A DNA stretch of 64,000 nucleotides, from the NCBI RefSeq assembly GCF_019429535.1, contig NZ_JAHXZM010000001.1, positions 372,001 to 436,000 on the forward strand, given 5' to 3'. Below, in pieces: positions 37,497 to 46,195 of this stretch. The DNA is from Sphingomonas citricola (GTDB lineage Bacteria; Pseudomonadota; Alphaproteobacteria; Sphingomonadales; Sphingomonadaceae). The notes beneath the pieces are model-generated. The model had not been told where the DNA came from. It did not search any database and saw only the letters and a program-made list of their open reading frames with translations. The translations under genes and the position numbers were made by a program. How positions within the stretch are numbered: the stretch's first letter is position 1; every line of letters starts with the position of its first letter.

Positions 37497-39137
37497 ATGA
37501 CACCGAAGAACAACGAACTACTTTTCTGCGCCCTCGGCGGATCGGGCGAGATCGGGATGAACGTCAACCTCTACGGCCACGCCGGCAAATGGGTGATGGT
37601 CGATTGCGGCGTGACCTTCGCCGACGCCGGCTTCCCCGGCATCGACGTGATCCTGCCCGACCTGCGCTTCATCGAGGAACAGATCGACAATCTGGTCGGG
37701 CTCGTCCTGACCCACGGGCACGAGGATCACATCGGCGCGCTGCCCTACCTGGCCGAGGACCTGGGCGTGCCACTCTACGCGACGCCGTTCACCGCCGGGC
37801 TGATCCGCGGCAAGCTTGAGGAAGAGCGGATCGAGGATCGCGTCAAGATCAAGCTGGTCGATGCGAACAAGCCGTTCGACGTCGGCCCGTTCAAGTTCAC
37901 GATGGTCCCGCTCGCGCACTCGATCCCCGAGGCGAACGGCCTCGTGATCGAAACCAAGGCTGCGCGCGTGTTCCACACCGGCGACTGGAAGCTCGACGCC
38001 AAGCCGCTGATCGGCAAGCCGTCGACGCCCGAGGAACTCCGCGCGATCGGTGACAAGGGCATCGACGTGCTCGTCTGCGATTCGACCAACGTCTTCAACG
38101 CCGAGGCGTCGGGCAGCGAGGCCGACGTGCGCCGGGGCATCGCCGAGACGGTGGCGAAGGCCAAGGGCCGCGTCCTCGTCACCTCGTTCGCATCGAACGC
38201 CGCTCGTATCGCGACGCTCGGCAAGGTGGCCGAGGAGACCGGGCGCAAGCTGGCGGTCGCGGGCCGCTCGCTCGACCGCATTATCCGCGTCGCACAGGCG
38301 ACGGGTTATCTGAAGGACCTGCCCAACCTGATCGACGCGGAGACCGCGATGCGGCTGCCGCGCAACAAGGTGCTAGTGATCGCGACCGGCGGGCAGGGTG
38401 AGCCGCGCGCGGCACTCGCGCGCGTCGCCGAGGGCACGCACCCGATCAAGCTCGACGAGGGCGATACGGTCATTTTCTCGTCGAAGCAGATTCCCGGCAA
38501 CGAGGTCGCGATCGGCCGCATCCAGAACCAGCTCGCCGCCAAGGGTGTCGAGATGGTGACCGAGAAGCAGGCGCATGTCCACGTCTCCGGCCACCCCGGC
38601 CGCCCCGAGCTGAAGTCGATGTACGAGTGGATGCGTCCCAAGGCGCTGATCCCCGTGCACGGCGAGATGCGCCACCTGAAGGAGCAGGCGCGCTTCGGCC
38701 TGTCGAACGGCATCGCGCGCGCGCTGGTGCAGACCGACGGCGATATCGTGCGGCTCGCGCCGAACGGGCCGGAGAAGATCGGGAATGCGCCCGTCGGCCG
38801 CCTCGTCCTCGACGGTGACGTGATCCTGCCGTCGAACGGCAGCACGATCAACGAACGGCGCCGCATCGCGGTCAACGGCCAGATCTCGGTTGGGATCGCG
38901 GTCGACCGCAACGGTCGCGCGGGCGGCACCCCCGACGTGCGCGTCCAGGGCGTGCCGGTCGAGGAGGAGCGCGACGCCTTCCTCGACGATGCGATCGCCG
39001 CAGCGGCGGAGGCGATGCGTGGTGCCCCGCGTGACCGCGAGAAGCTGCGCGAGCAGGTCCGCCTCGCGGTGCGCCGCGTCGCGACGCGCTGGACCAGCAA
39101 GAAGCCGGTCATCGACGTGGTCGTCGTCCAGGTCTGA
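37497..39137 (+). CDS. rnj: Ribonuclease J
   Basis: This 546-residue metallo-beta-lactamase/beta-CASP nuclease processes and degrades RNA from 5' ends and internally. The zinc site LTHGHEDHIGALPYL is present, with FHTGDWKLD downstream, and the beta-CASP motif VSGHPGRPELKSMYEWMRPKALIPVHGEMRHL. The ATG at 37497 follows AAAGGA with 6 nt spacing and is preferred over the in-frame GTG at 37482. Confidence 0.95.
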   Translation: MTPKNNELLFCALGGSGEIGMNVNLYGHAGKWVMVDCGVTFADAGFPGIDVILPDLRFIEEQIDNLVGLVLTHGHEDHIGALPYLAEDLGVPLYATPFTAGLIRGKLEEERIEDRVKIKLVDANKPFDVGPFKFTMVPLAHSIPEANGLVIETKAARVFHTGDWKLDAKPLIGKPSTPEELRAIGDKGIDVLVCDSTNVFNAEASGSEADVRRGIAETVAKAKGRVLVTSFASNAARIATLGKVAEETGRKLAVAGRSLDRIIRVAQATGYLKDLPNLIDAETAMRLPRNKVLVIATGGQGEPRAALARVAEGTHPIKLDEGDTVIFSSKQIPGNEVAIGRIQNQLAAKGVEMVTEKQAHVHVSGHPGRPELKSMYEWMRPKALIPVHGEMRHLKEQARFGLSNGIARALVQTDGDIVRLAPNGPEKIGNAPVGRLVLDGDVILPSNGSTINERRRIAVNGQISVGIAVDRNGRAGGTPDVRVQGVPVEEERDAFLDDAIAAAAEAMRGAPRDREKLREQVRLAVRRVATRWTSKKPVIDVVVVQV

Positions 39138-39143
39138 CGCGCG

Positions 39144-39419
39144 ATGCGCTGGACCTCGATGCTGGCGATCTACGTCCTGTTCTGGTCGTTCTCGGTGTTC
39201 CTCGTCCTCCCGTTCGGGGTGAAAACCTCGGCGGAGGCGGGGGCCGAGCACGTCCCCGGCACCGCCGAGAGTTCACCGCACGAATTCTCGCTCAAGCGGG
39301 TCGCGATACGCACGACGATCGTCGCGACGATCCTGTTCGCCCTCTTCATGGCGAACTACGAATTCGGCTGGGTCGACACCCGGACGCTCGACTACGCCGA
39401 CGCCGCCAACGCGGCGTAA
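39144..39419 (+). CDS. DUF1467 family membrane protein
   Basis: This 91-residue protein has two hydrophobic helices (about 8-25 and 53-70) separated by an acidic/polar loop that starts at the VLPFGVKTSAEAG motif of the family. It starts 6 nt after the rnj stop and closes the nuo-birA-coaX-rnj transcript. The family is alphaproteobacterial and has no known function. Confidence 0.87.
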   Translation: MRWTSMLAIYVLFWSFSVFLVLPFGVKTSAEAGAEHVPGTAESSPHEFSLKRVAIRTTIVATILFALFMANYEFGWVDTRTLDYADAANAA

Positions 39420-39421
39420 GC

Positions 39422-39483
39422 GTGTCGGCCCAACGATGAGCGGGGTGACGGGCTGTCCAGTCGGCCCCGTCGTTCGCCGACAC
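39422..39483 (+). terminator. Large hairpin closing the nuo-to-DUF1467 operon
   Basis: GTGTCGGC (39422-39429) pairs with GCCGACAC (39476-39483). Inside it, AACGA pairs with TCGTT and CGGGG with CCCCG, giving a three-part stem. It starts 2 bp after the DUF1467 stop. No T tract follows, so termination may be Rho-assisted. Confidence 0.55.
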
Positions 39484-39770
39484 CGACCCGATCACCGGTA
39501 ATCACCGGCCAGATCGCGAACCGCGGTAAAGGCCTCGCCGCAGCTTTGAGCCAAATCGAGCTGAGGGTCGCGGCCACATTTGCTGGCCTGCCGACGCAGA
39601 GCAGCTTCTTGGGGGCATTCGGGTCACCGCGCCGGTGCCGTGATGTCTCACCATCTCGGTGCAGACCCGGCCAAGCTACAGGCTATCAGAGGGTTACGTC
39701 GCTCGGGTGCTCGCGACCAAGATCACCTGAATGGCTCGCGTCTGCCGGGATGGCAGATCGTGCGCGATCC
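39484..39770 (-). other. Intergenic interval with a possible gene remnant
   Basis: No intact gene is seen. On the minus strand one frame reads about 43 codons (roughly 39490-39620) with a protein-like composition, including KCGRDPQLDLAQSC and GEAFTAVRDLAGDYR before a stop. It lacks a start codon and is interrupted upstream by TGA. It may be a decayed gene or mobile-element end. A direct ATCACCGG duplication lies near 39490-39510. Confidence 0.3.
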
Positions 39771-42044
39771 CTACCGCAGCCGCTCGATCGCCTGCGCGAG
39801 CGCGACGTACAGCTTGCCCATGTCCGACGACAGCAGCGTCACCCCTAGCGGCGACGAGTCGCGCTGGGTCAGGATGGTGCGCAGCATCGCCTCGAAATCG
39901 TGGATGTAGCGGTTGACCTGCTCGCGGAACCCCGGCTCGTCGTCGTAGAGCCGTGCGATGTCGCGCTGCTCGGCCGCGTCGAGCAGACGCACTGCGCGCC
40001 GCGTAAAGACGCCGCGATCGCCCTTAAGATACGCCGCCCATGCGCTGTCCGATACGTCGGGGGCGAGCGTGCGGGTCAGGTCGATCGACGCGGAATTGAG
40101 CTGCTCGATCAGCAGCGAGGCGCGGCGCGCGAAGCTGTCTTGCTCGACCCGGTCGCGGTGCTGCTGCTCTTCTGCCAGTCGCGTGTCGACGCGCGCCGCG
40201 GCGGCGTCGATCACCGCAATCTGCTGCTCGAGCCGCTGCGTCGCACGCGCGGCGGCCTCGACCGCGACCTCCGCGACCGCGGAAACCTGCGCGATCTGCG
40301 CCTCGACGCCGTTCGTCACCGCGCGGTGCAGCGCGTCGTTGCTCGCCGCCTGCAACGCCTCCGCCGCCTCGGGGATGACGTGCGCCAGCGTGTCGCGTGC
40401 GTGATCGGCAGCGTTCGCCGCGGTGTCGCGGACGCGCATCAGCGCCTCGATCAATCGCGGCGCTGCCTCTTCCGCCAGCCGGTTTGCGCGCTCGGTCGCC
40501 TCGTCGACGGTGTGGCCGATCGCGTCGGCCTTGGCGCGGCCGGTCGTGAGCGTGTCGATCAGGGTGCCGGTCAGCGCATCGACGCTGCGCCGCTGCTCGG
40601 CGATGACCTGCGCGATCGCCTCGATCGCGTCGTGCGTGCTCTCGGCCGCGGTGACGAGCGCGAGCAGCTCGGGGCGCGCGGCGACCACCACCGACTGGCT
40701 GGCGACGATTCGCGCGTCGAGCCGGTCGATCGCCTCGGGCAGCGTTTCGTCGATCTCGCGCGTCGCGGCGTCGAGCGCGGTCAACAGCGTCTCGGTCGTC
40801 GCGATCGTGCGCGTGGCGAGCGCGTCGCCCGATTTCAGCGCGTCCCCCATCGCCTCGGCCGAACTCGTCAACGCGCTGATCGACGCGGCGAGCTGCTGCG
40901 ATCGCTCGGTACCACTCGCGTGCAGCGCCGCGATCCGGCGCTCGTTGCGGCCTAGGCTTTCCTCCAGCACCGTGAACAGATCCTCGCCGACGCCGCGTTG
41001 CGCGTCGAGCCGCCGCGCGATCCGTTCGATCACCATTTCGACGAGTTCGATCCGCTGCGTCAGCGCCTCCGCACTCTCCCGCGCGGCCTGATCGAGCGCG
41101 ACCTGACTGGTACCGATCAAAGCCAACATCGCCTCACCCTGCGCGGCGATTCCTTTGCGCGACTCGTCGATCGCGGTGGCGGTGCGATCGAGCAGCGCGT
41201 CGACCGCGCTTGCCGCGTCGGAGGTGACGGCCTCGAGCCGGGCGCCGGCGGTCTCGCTCGTCGCCTCCATCCGCCGGATGTGCGCGCCGAGCTTTTCCGC
41301 CGCACCACCCGCGACCGTCTCGGCCTCGCGACCGCGCGCAGTCAACGCCGCCACTTGCGCGTCGAGCGCAGCTGCGCGTTCACCCGCGGTAAGCCCGGCT
41401 TGTTCGATCGCTTCGATCAGCGCGCGGGTTTCCGCCTGTGCGGTCGGCAGGCCATTCAGCAGCGTCGACAGGCTCGATTGCGCGGTGTTGGCAGCATCGG
41501 CGAGCGCCCGGGCATGAACGTCCGCCTGATCGATTTCCTCCGACAGGCCGCGGCCGATCGCGGCGAGTCGCGCGGTCGCGGCATCCCCCGTCGTCGCGAG
41601 CACCCTGACCTGTTCGGCAAGTTGACCGCGTTGCCGCTCGATCGCGACACCGAGCGCGTTGACGGTGCTCTCGAGCGCCGCGGCTTCTCCCCGCATCGCG
41701 CGGGCGCTGGCACCGAAGCGCTGTGCCTCGGCCTGGCTGGTCCGCAGCGCGAGGAGCCAGGCAACCCCCGCAGACAGCGGACCGAGCAACGCGGCGGCCG
41801 CAATCTGCGCGATCTCGAGCGGCGCGGTGACCCGCCCCCAGGCGAGGGCGACCAGCGCGGCGACCCAAACGACTGCGAAAAGGATCAGCAGCCACGGCAT
41901 GATGCCCCGCCACGCGGGCTCGGGCTCGATCCCCGGCTCGGCGACGAACCCGTCCGCGGCGTGCCACTGCGCCTCCGCGTGCGGTTCGACCGGCGCGTCC
42001 TGCTCGATTCCGAGCGCGGTGCGCTGCTGCATGTCCTCGGACAT
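39771..42044 (-). CDS. Membrane-anchored long coiled-coil protein, TipN-like architecture
   Basis: This 757-residue protein has two hydrophobic helices near the N-terminus (WLLILFAVVWVAALVALAW and a second containing LLGPLSAGVAWLLAL, about residues 48-95). Some 550 residues of Ala/Glu/Arg-rich coiled coil and a short conserved C-terminal globular part ending MGKLYVALAQAIERLR follow. This is the layout of the Caulobacter polarity marker TipN and of alphaproteobacterial relatives; I see the architecture, not a sequence proof. The ATG at 42044 has a GGGA upstream. A start at 42077 is possible. The gene diverges from the membrane-protein/DUF2336/pseudokinase group. Confidence 0.7.
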   Translation of the reverse strand: MSEDMQQRTALGIEQDAPVEPHAEAQWHAADGFVAEPGIEPEPAWRGIMPWLLILFAVVWVAALVALAWGRVTAPLEIAQIAAAALLGPLSAGVAWLLALRTSQAEAQRFGASARAMRGEAAALESTVNALGVAIERQRGQLAEQVRVLATTGDAATARLAAIGRGLSEEIDQADVHARALADAANTAQSSLSTLLNGLPTAQAETRALIEAIEQAGLTAGERAAALDAQVAALTARGREAETVAGGAAEKLGAHIRRMEATSETAGARLEAVTSDAASAVDALLDRTATAIDESRKGIAAQGEAMLALIGTSQVALDQAARESAEALTQRIELVEMVIERIARRLDAQRGVGEDLFTVLEESLGRNERRIAALHASGTERSQQLAASISALTSSAEAMGDALKSGDALATRTIATTETLLTALDAATREIDETLPEAIDRLDARIVASQSVVVAARPELLALVTAAESTHDAIEAIAQVIAEQRRSVDALTGTLIDTLTTGRAKADAIGHTVDEATERANRLAEEAAPRLIEALMRVRDTAANAADHARDTLAHVIPEAAEALQAASNDALHRAVTNGVEAQIAQVSAVAEVAVEAAARATQRLEQQIAVIDAAAARVDTRLAEEQQHRDRVEQDSFARRASLLIEQLNSASIDLTRTLAPDVSDSAWAAYLKGDRGVFTRRAVRLLDAAEQRDIARLYDDEPGFREQVNRYIHDFEAMLRTILTQRDSSPLGVTLLSSDMGKLYVALAQAIERLR

Positions 42045-42224
42045 ACGTATCCCGACTATTGACGGCCCCCCGTTCATGACGCCGGGCTTACCACGTTTAT
42101 GGCGGCGCGAAAGCGGTTCGCGACGGAGCGATGGTTCGTTGCTCTCGCTACAGACCTGCACTTTGCCTCGCCCCCTGATCGGCGGACGGTTGCCCGCCGG
42201 CGCGCGCCGCCGTAACGGCCTCGG

Positions 42225-43391
42225 ATGCTGGCTGGTCTGTTATTCGCGACACGGGAGGCGCTCGATCGTCCGGGTACGCTGACCGCGACGCTGCCGTTCG
42301 CGGCGGCGACGCTGATCGAGTATCAGGCGCGGCTGCTGGTGGCGGCGGGCGCGTCGCAGATCGTGGTCATCGTCTCGCGCCTCACCCCCGAATTGATCGG
42401 CGCGCTGGCACGGATTGGAAAGCGCGGCGTCGCGGTCGACGCGGTACGGAGCGCCACCGACGCGCTCGGCAAGCTCCACCCGCTCGCGCGCGTGCTATTG
42501 ATCGCGGACGGCCTGGTGACGAGCGAGGCGGTGGTGACCGCTTTGGCTGGCGAACAGGACGATACGCTGCTGGTCGTTCCCGAAGCGAGTGCGGCCACCG
42601 AATTCGAGCGCATCGGCGGGGGCGTCGCCTGGGCGGGGCTCGCACGCATGGACGCACGTCGTCTGTCGGACGCGGCCGGGATGCCCGCGGATTACGACCT
42701 CCAGTCGACGCTCCTCCACGTGCTCGCGCAGGCGCGCGCGGAGCGGGTCGAGCTGCCCGCCTACGCGGTCGGGCAGGGGCACGGGATCGAGCATCGCGCC
42801 GGCGCGCTCGATCAACGCGGGCGCGCGGTGCTCGCCGCGTCGATGGCATCGCGACCGGGCTGGTTCGATCGCCTTATTCTTAACCCCGTCGCGCGCCTCG
42901 CGGTGCCCGAAGTGGCGCGGCGTGGCCTGTCGACGATGGCGGTCGCCGGGACCGGAGGATTGCTCGCGCTCGGTGGGCTCGTCGGGTTGTACGCGGGGTG
43001 GCAGCGGTCGGGTCTGGTCGCGGTACTCGCCGCGGCGATCGTCGGTGAACTCGCCGGGTCGCTCGCCCTGTTCCGCGACGAGGCGGAGGTCCAGCGCGGG
43101 TTGTACGTGGCGGAACTCGTCGCCCCCGCGGCGGCGGTGTTGCTGCTGGGGCAGGGGCTGGGCACGGTTGCGCTGCTCATCGCGGCGCAACTGCTCGTCG
43201 TGGGCGGGCTCGTCGAACGTGCAGCGCGCGTGTCGAATCGCCGACGCTGGTGGGGCGCGCCGCCGGCCTATCTCGCCGTCGTCACCGCGGGATCGCTGCT
43301 GGGACTGCCGCTGTGGGGGCTCGCGATCGCGACGCTATATGGCACCGCAACGCTTGCCGGCGCGATCGAGGCGTTGCGCGCCGAGGCTTAG
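42225..43391 (+). CDS. Membrane protein resembling a degenerate nucleotidyltransferase/CDP-alcohol phosphotransferase fusion
   Basis: This 388-residue protein is unassigned. Residues 15-170 look like a nucleotidyltransferase Rossmann-type domain (TLIEYQARLLVAAGASQIVVIV) but lack the usual glycine-rich NTP loop. From about residue 210, RPGWFDRLILNPVARLAVPE is followed by five or six hydrophobic helices, the layout of inositol-phosphate cytidylyltransferase/phosphotransferase fusions. The D-x2-DG-x2-AR signature of CDP-alcohol phosphotransferases is absent. Both catalytic centres therefore appear lost, if the relationship is right. It is followed after 36 bp by the DUF2336 gene on the same strand. 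Confidence 0.65.
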   Translation: MLAGLLFATREALDRPGTLTATLPFAAATLIEYQARLLVAAGASQIVVIVSRLTPELIGALARIGKRGVAVDAVRSATDALGKLHPLARVLLIADGLVTSEAVVTALAGEQDDTLLVVPEASAATEFERIGGGVAWAGLARMDARRLSDAAGMPADYDLQSTLLHVLAQARAERVELPAYAVGQGHGIEHRAGALDQRGRAVLAASMASRPGWFDRLILNPVARLAVPEVARRGLSTMAVAGTGGLLALGGLVGLYAGWQRSGLVAVLAAAIVGELAGSLALFRDEAEVQRGLYVAELVAPAAAVLLLGQGLGTVALLIAAQLLVVGGLVERAARVSNRRRWWGAPPAYLAVVTAGSLLGLPLWGLAIATLYGTATLAGAIEALRAEA

Positions 43392-43427
43392 CGCCGCTTT
43401 AACGAAGCGGCGTTAGAAGCCCACGAT

Positions 43428-44507
43428 ATGTCGCTTCCCCCATCCTCGTCAGACCTGTCCGCCACGGACCTGGCGCTGCGTGCCGCATCGGCCGAACGCC
43501 GTGCCGGATGCCGGCTGGGTGCCGCGATCGAGGACTTCTTTCGCGTCGAGCAGGACCGGCTCGACGACCGTGCCCGCGCGCTGATCGGCGCGATGGTGGA
43601 GGCAAGCGTCGCGGCGATCGAGCGCGATGTCGCGAGCGCGGCCGCACGCCTGCTCGCGGCGCGCGGTGAGGGACAGGCGGCGAAGGCGCTCGCGGCCAGC
43701 AACGCGGGGGTGCTCGCGCGGTTGATCGAATCGGGCCTGCTGCGAGATCGCGCGCTGATGGACGAGATTGTCGCGCAGGCGCGCGTCGACCTGATCGACG
43801 AAGCGCTGGTCGCCAACCGCGCGCCGGGCATGACGACGGGATTGATGGCGCGGTTGCGCGATCACGACGATCCGATGGTCCGCGACGCCGCGATCGATTA
43901 TCTCCTCGCTGACAGCCGCCGCCGGGCGCCGGCCGAGGAACGCCGCGCCGAACTGCCCGCGGAATTGCACCATCAGCTCGTGTGGTGGGTCGCGGCGGCC
44001 TTGCGCGAGCGGTTGGGCGGCGTCTCGGCCATCGCGGATCGCGCGCTGGTCGACGCGGCGATGCAGCGGATCGCGCATTTCGACGGTGCGGCCGGGACGA
44101 TCGTCGCCGCGCACCGGCTCGCCGCCGCGATCGACGCCGATGTCGCGCGCCTGCCCGGCCTCCTGATCGAAGCGTTGACAGAGGGACGATTGACCGTCTT
44201 TGCCGCCTTTCTCGCGCACGCGCTGGGGATCGAGATGGACGAGGCGCGCGCGCTCGCGCTCGAGCCCGATGGCGAGCGGCTGTGGATCGCCTTGCGCGCG
44301 CTCGGCATGGAACGCGACGTACTGGCGCGGATCGGCTGGGCGCTCGGAGAAGCCGACCGTACCCGCGACGTCGAGGCATTGCCCGACGCGATCGATGCCG
44401 CGGCCGTGGTCGCGCCGGAACAAGCGGGCGCGGTCATCGCGCCGTTGATGCTGACGCGCGACTTCCGGCACGCGGTGCGCGCGCTATCGCTCGGCAGCCA
44501 TTCGTGA
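43428..44507 (+). CDS. DUF2336 domain-containing protein
   Basis: This 359-residue, mostly helical protein matches the DUF2336 pattern (repeated helix pairs with charged ends, for example LLRDRALMDEIVAQARVDLI and VRDAAIDYLLADSRRR), typical of alphaproteobacteria and often found near two-component signalling genes. It has no signal peptide or membrane segment. Its stop overlaps the GTG of the kinase-like gene by 4 nt, so the two proteins are translated together and probably interact. Confidence 0.78.
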   Translation: MSLPPSSSDLSATDLALRAASAERRAGCRLGAAIEDFFRVEQDRLDDRARALIGAMVEASVAAIERDVASAAARLLAARGEGQAAKALAASNAGVLARLIESGLLRDRALMDEIVAQARVDLIDEALVANRAPGMTTGLMARLRDHDDPMVRDAAIDYLLADSRRRAPAEERRAELPAELHHQLVWWVAAALRERLGGVSAIADRALVDAAMQRIAHFDGAAGTIVAAHRLAAAIDADVARLPGLLIEALTEGRLTVFAAFLAHALGIEMDEARALALEPDGERLWIALRALGMERDVLARIGWALGEADRTRDVEALPDAIDAAAVVAPEQAGAVIAPLMLTRDFRHAVRALSLGSHS

Positions 44508-45841
44508 GTGAACCCTTGATCCTCCACGCGCGGCTCGATCGCGAGGACCGGCTCGTCGACGCCGACGAGGGGTTCGCCGCGATCAACGAGCGCGCCGGTG
44601 GTAGCCGCGGGCACGTCCTCGCGGTCCCGCAATTCAATACGCTGACGCGGCTGGCGCGGCGGTTGCGCATCCTGATCGCGCGCGGGGTGACGATCGCCGA
44701 CGGCGAGATCGATCTCGATTGCTGGATCAAGGCGACCCCCGGCGACGGGGGCACCTCGCTCGCCGTCTCCATCCTGCGCGAGCGCCCCGCCTGGCGCGCG
44801 CCGACCAGCGCGAACACCGTCGCGGCCTTGCCGCCTCCGCCCGGCGCCGATTGGCAATGGGAGGTCGACGCTGAACTGCGCGTCACCCGGATCGACGAAC
44901 AGGCTGGCGTACGCCACGGCTTCGACGCCGTCGCCGCGCTCTCGCGCCCGCTGACGCGGCTGTTCGCGATGGAGCCCGACGACCACGGTACGGTCGCGAT
45001 CCTCGACGCGGTGGCGGAACGGGTCGATTTCGACCGGCAGGTCGCAGTCATCCGTGAAAGCGGCGTGCGGGTCTTCCTCGCCGGCTCGGTGCGGCGTGAC
45101 CCGCTCGGCGGCTTCGACGGTTTCCTCGGCGGTACCTATCTGCTCGACAAAGTAGCGCCCGAGCCCGTCAGCGAGACGTTCAACGCGCGGCTCGATCAGG
45201 TCCTGCGCGGACCGCTGGGACGGATCGTCGCCAACGCCGACAGCATCAATGCCGCCGCCGACGGCTCGATCGACCCGCATTACGCCGACTACGCCGCCGA
45301 TATCGCGAGCGCCGGGCGGCATCTGCTCGGACTTGTCGACGATCTGGTCGACCTCGAGGCGATCGAGCGCGAGGATTTCACCGTCGAGGACGAGCCGATC
45401 GACCTCGCCGACGTCGTGCGCCGCGCAGCCGGATTGCTGCAGGTCCGTGCGGCGAACGCCGGCGTGACGATCGACCGTGACGGGTTGGAGCAGTCGCTTC
45501 CCGCACGTGGCGAGTTCCGGCGCACGCTCCAAATCCTCGTCAATCTCATCGGCAACGCGGTCCGCTACTCGCCCGACGGCGCGACGATCTGGCTACGCGC
45601 GCAACGCGAGGGCGACCGCGCGGTGGTGATCGTCGCCGATCAGGGCAAGGGGATCGCCGAGGCCGATCAGGCGCGCATCTTCGAGAAGTTCGAACGCGTC
45701 GACGCGAGCGAGGCGGGCGGTAGCGGCCTCGGTCTCTATATCGCGCGGCGGCTGGCCCGCGCGATGGGCGGCGACCTGACCGTCGACAGCGCGATCGGCT
45801 TGGGCGCGCGCTTCCTCCTATGGTTGCCGGCCGGCGCGTAA
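44504..45841 (+). CDS. Histidine-kinase-like protein lacking the phospho-acceptor histidine
   Basis: This 445-residue protein starts at GTG 44504. It has a sensor/PAS-like N-terminal half, a dimerisation helix pair, then a complete HATPase domain: N-box NLIGNAVRYSP, G1 ADQGKGI, F-box FEKFERV and G2 GSGLGLYIARRLA. In the H-box the sequence is LDQVLRGPLGRI, with Gln232 where the phosphorylated His should be. The second helix YAADIASAGRHLLGLVDDLVDLEAIE resembles PdhS/DivJ/PleC-type kinases. ATP binding is likely; autophosphorylation on His is not. Caulobacter DivL is the precedent for such a protein. Confidence 0.85.
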   Translation: MSEPLILHARLDREDRLVDADEGFAAINERAGGSRGHVLAVPQFNTLTRLARRLRILIARGVTIADGEIDLDCWIKATPGDGGTSLAVSILRERPAWRAPTSANTVAALPPPPGADWQWEVDAELRVTRIDEQAGVRHGFDAVAALSRPLTRLFAMEPDDHGTVAILDAVAERVDFDRQVAVIRESGVRVFLAGSVRRDPLGGFDGFLGGTYLLDKVAPEPVSETFNARLDQVLRGPLGRIVANADSINAAADGSIDPHYADYAADIASAGRHLLGLVDDLVDLEAIEREDFTVEDEPIDLADVVRRAAGLLQVRAANAGVTIDRDGLEQSLPARGEFRRTLQILVNLIGNAVRYSPDGATIWLRAQREGDRAVVIVADQGKGIAEADQARIFEKFERVDASEAGGSGLGLYIARRLARAMGGDLTVDSAIGLGARFLLWLPAGA

Positions 45842-46195
45842 CCGCGCGCGGACGGGCGTGCCGCCCCGCGGCCGCGCTGACGCGGCGGTTCTAGTCCTGA
45901 AAGAATGGTCGAACCGGGTGCGGGCGGCACTGTCCTACATGCCAGCATCATGCCACGAACCGATCGTTCTTTGACATCGCATCACACAGACGCGCGCGCA
46001 CGCGCATGCGTAGGGGTGTGACCTTCGAGTGACCTTCCGAAAGCTGCCGGGATTATCGGAGGGGACGGATTTCACGCCTGCTTACGGCTTCTATCCGAGG
46101 TAAGCCTTCGAGCGACCGTGCTGCTGCCATCCGGCAAACTGACGGGCGACGGATCGCCAATCACGGGCGAACGGTCGCCCGCCCTCCGATCGCAA
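45842..46195. other. Intergenic interval without a supported gene
   Basis: About 350 bp between the pseudokinase gene and the convergent small membrane protein gene. It holds a TTCTTTGACAT motif near 45970 that resembles a boxA-like element of rRNA leaders, an alternating GCGCGCGCACGCGCATGCG tract near 45990-46010, and an imperfect direct repeat CCTTCGAG(T/C)GACC near 46023 and 46107. No rRNA or tRNA follows. One short open frame at 46118 is not convincing. Confidence 0.4.

Noticed and set aside
39900..42062. Plus-strand frames opposite the TipN-like gene
   Set aside because: Coiled-coil genes with strong codon bias create long complementary open frames; the plus products are Arg-rich without features.
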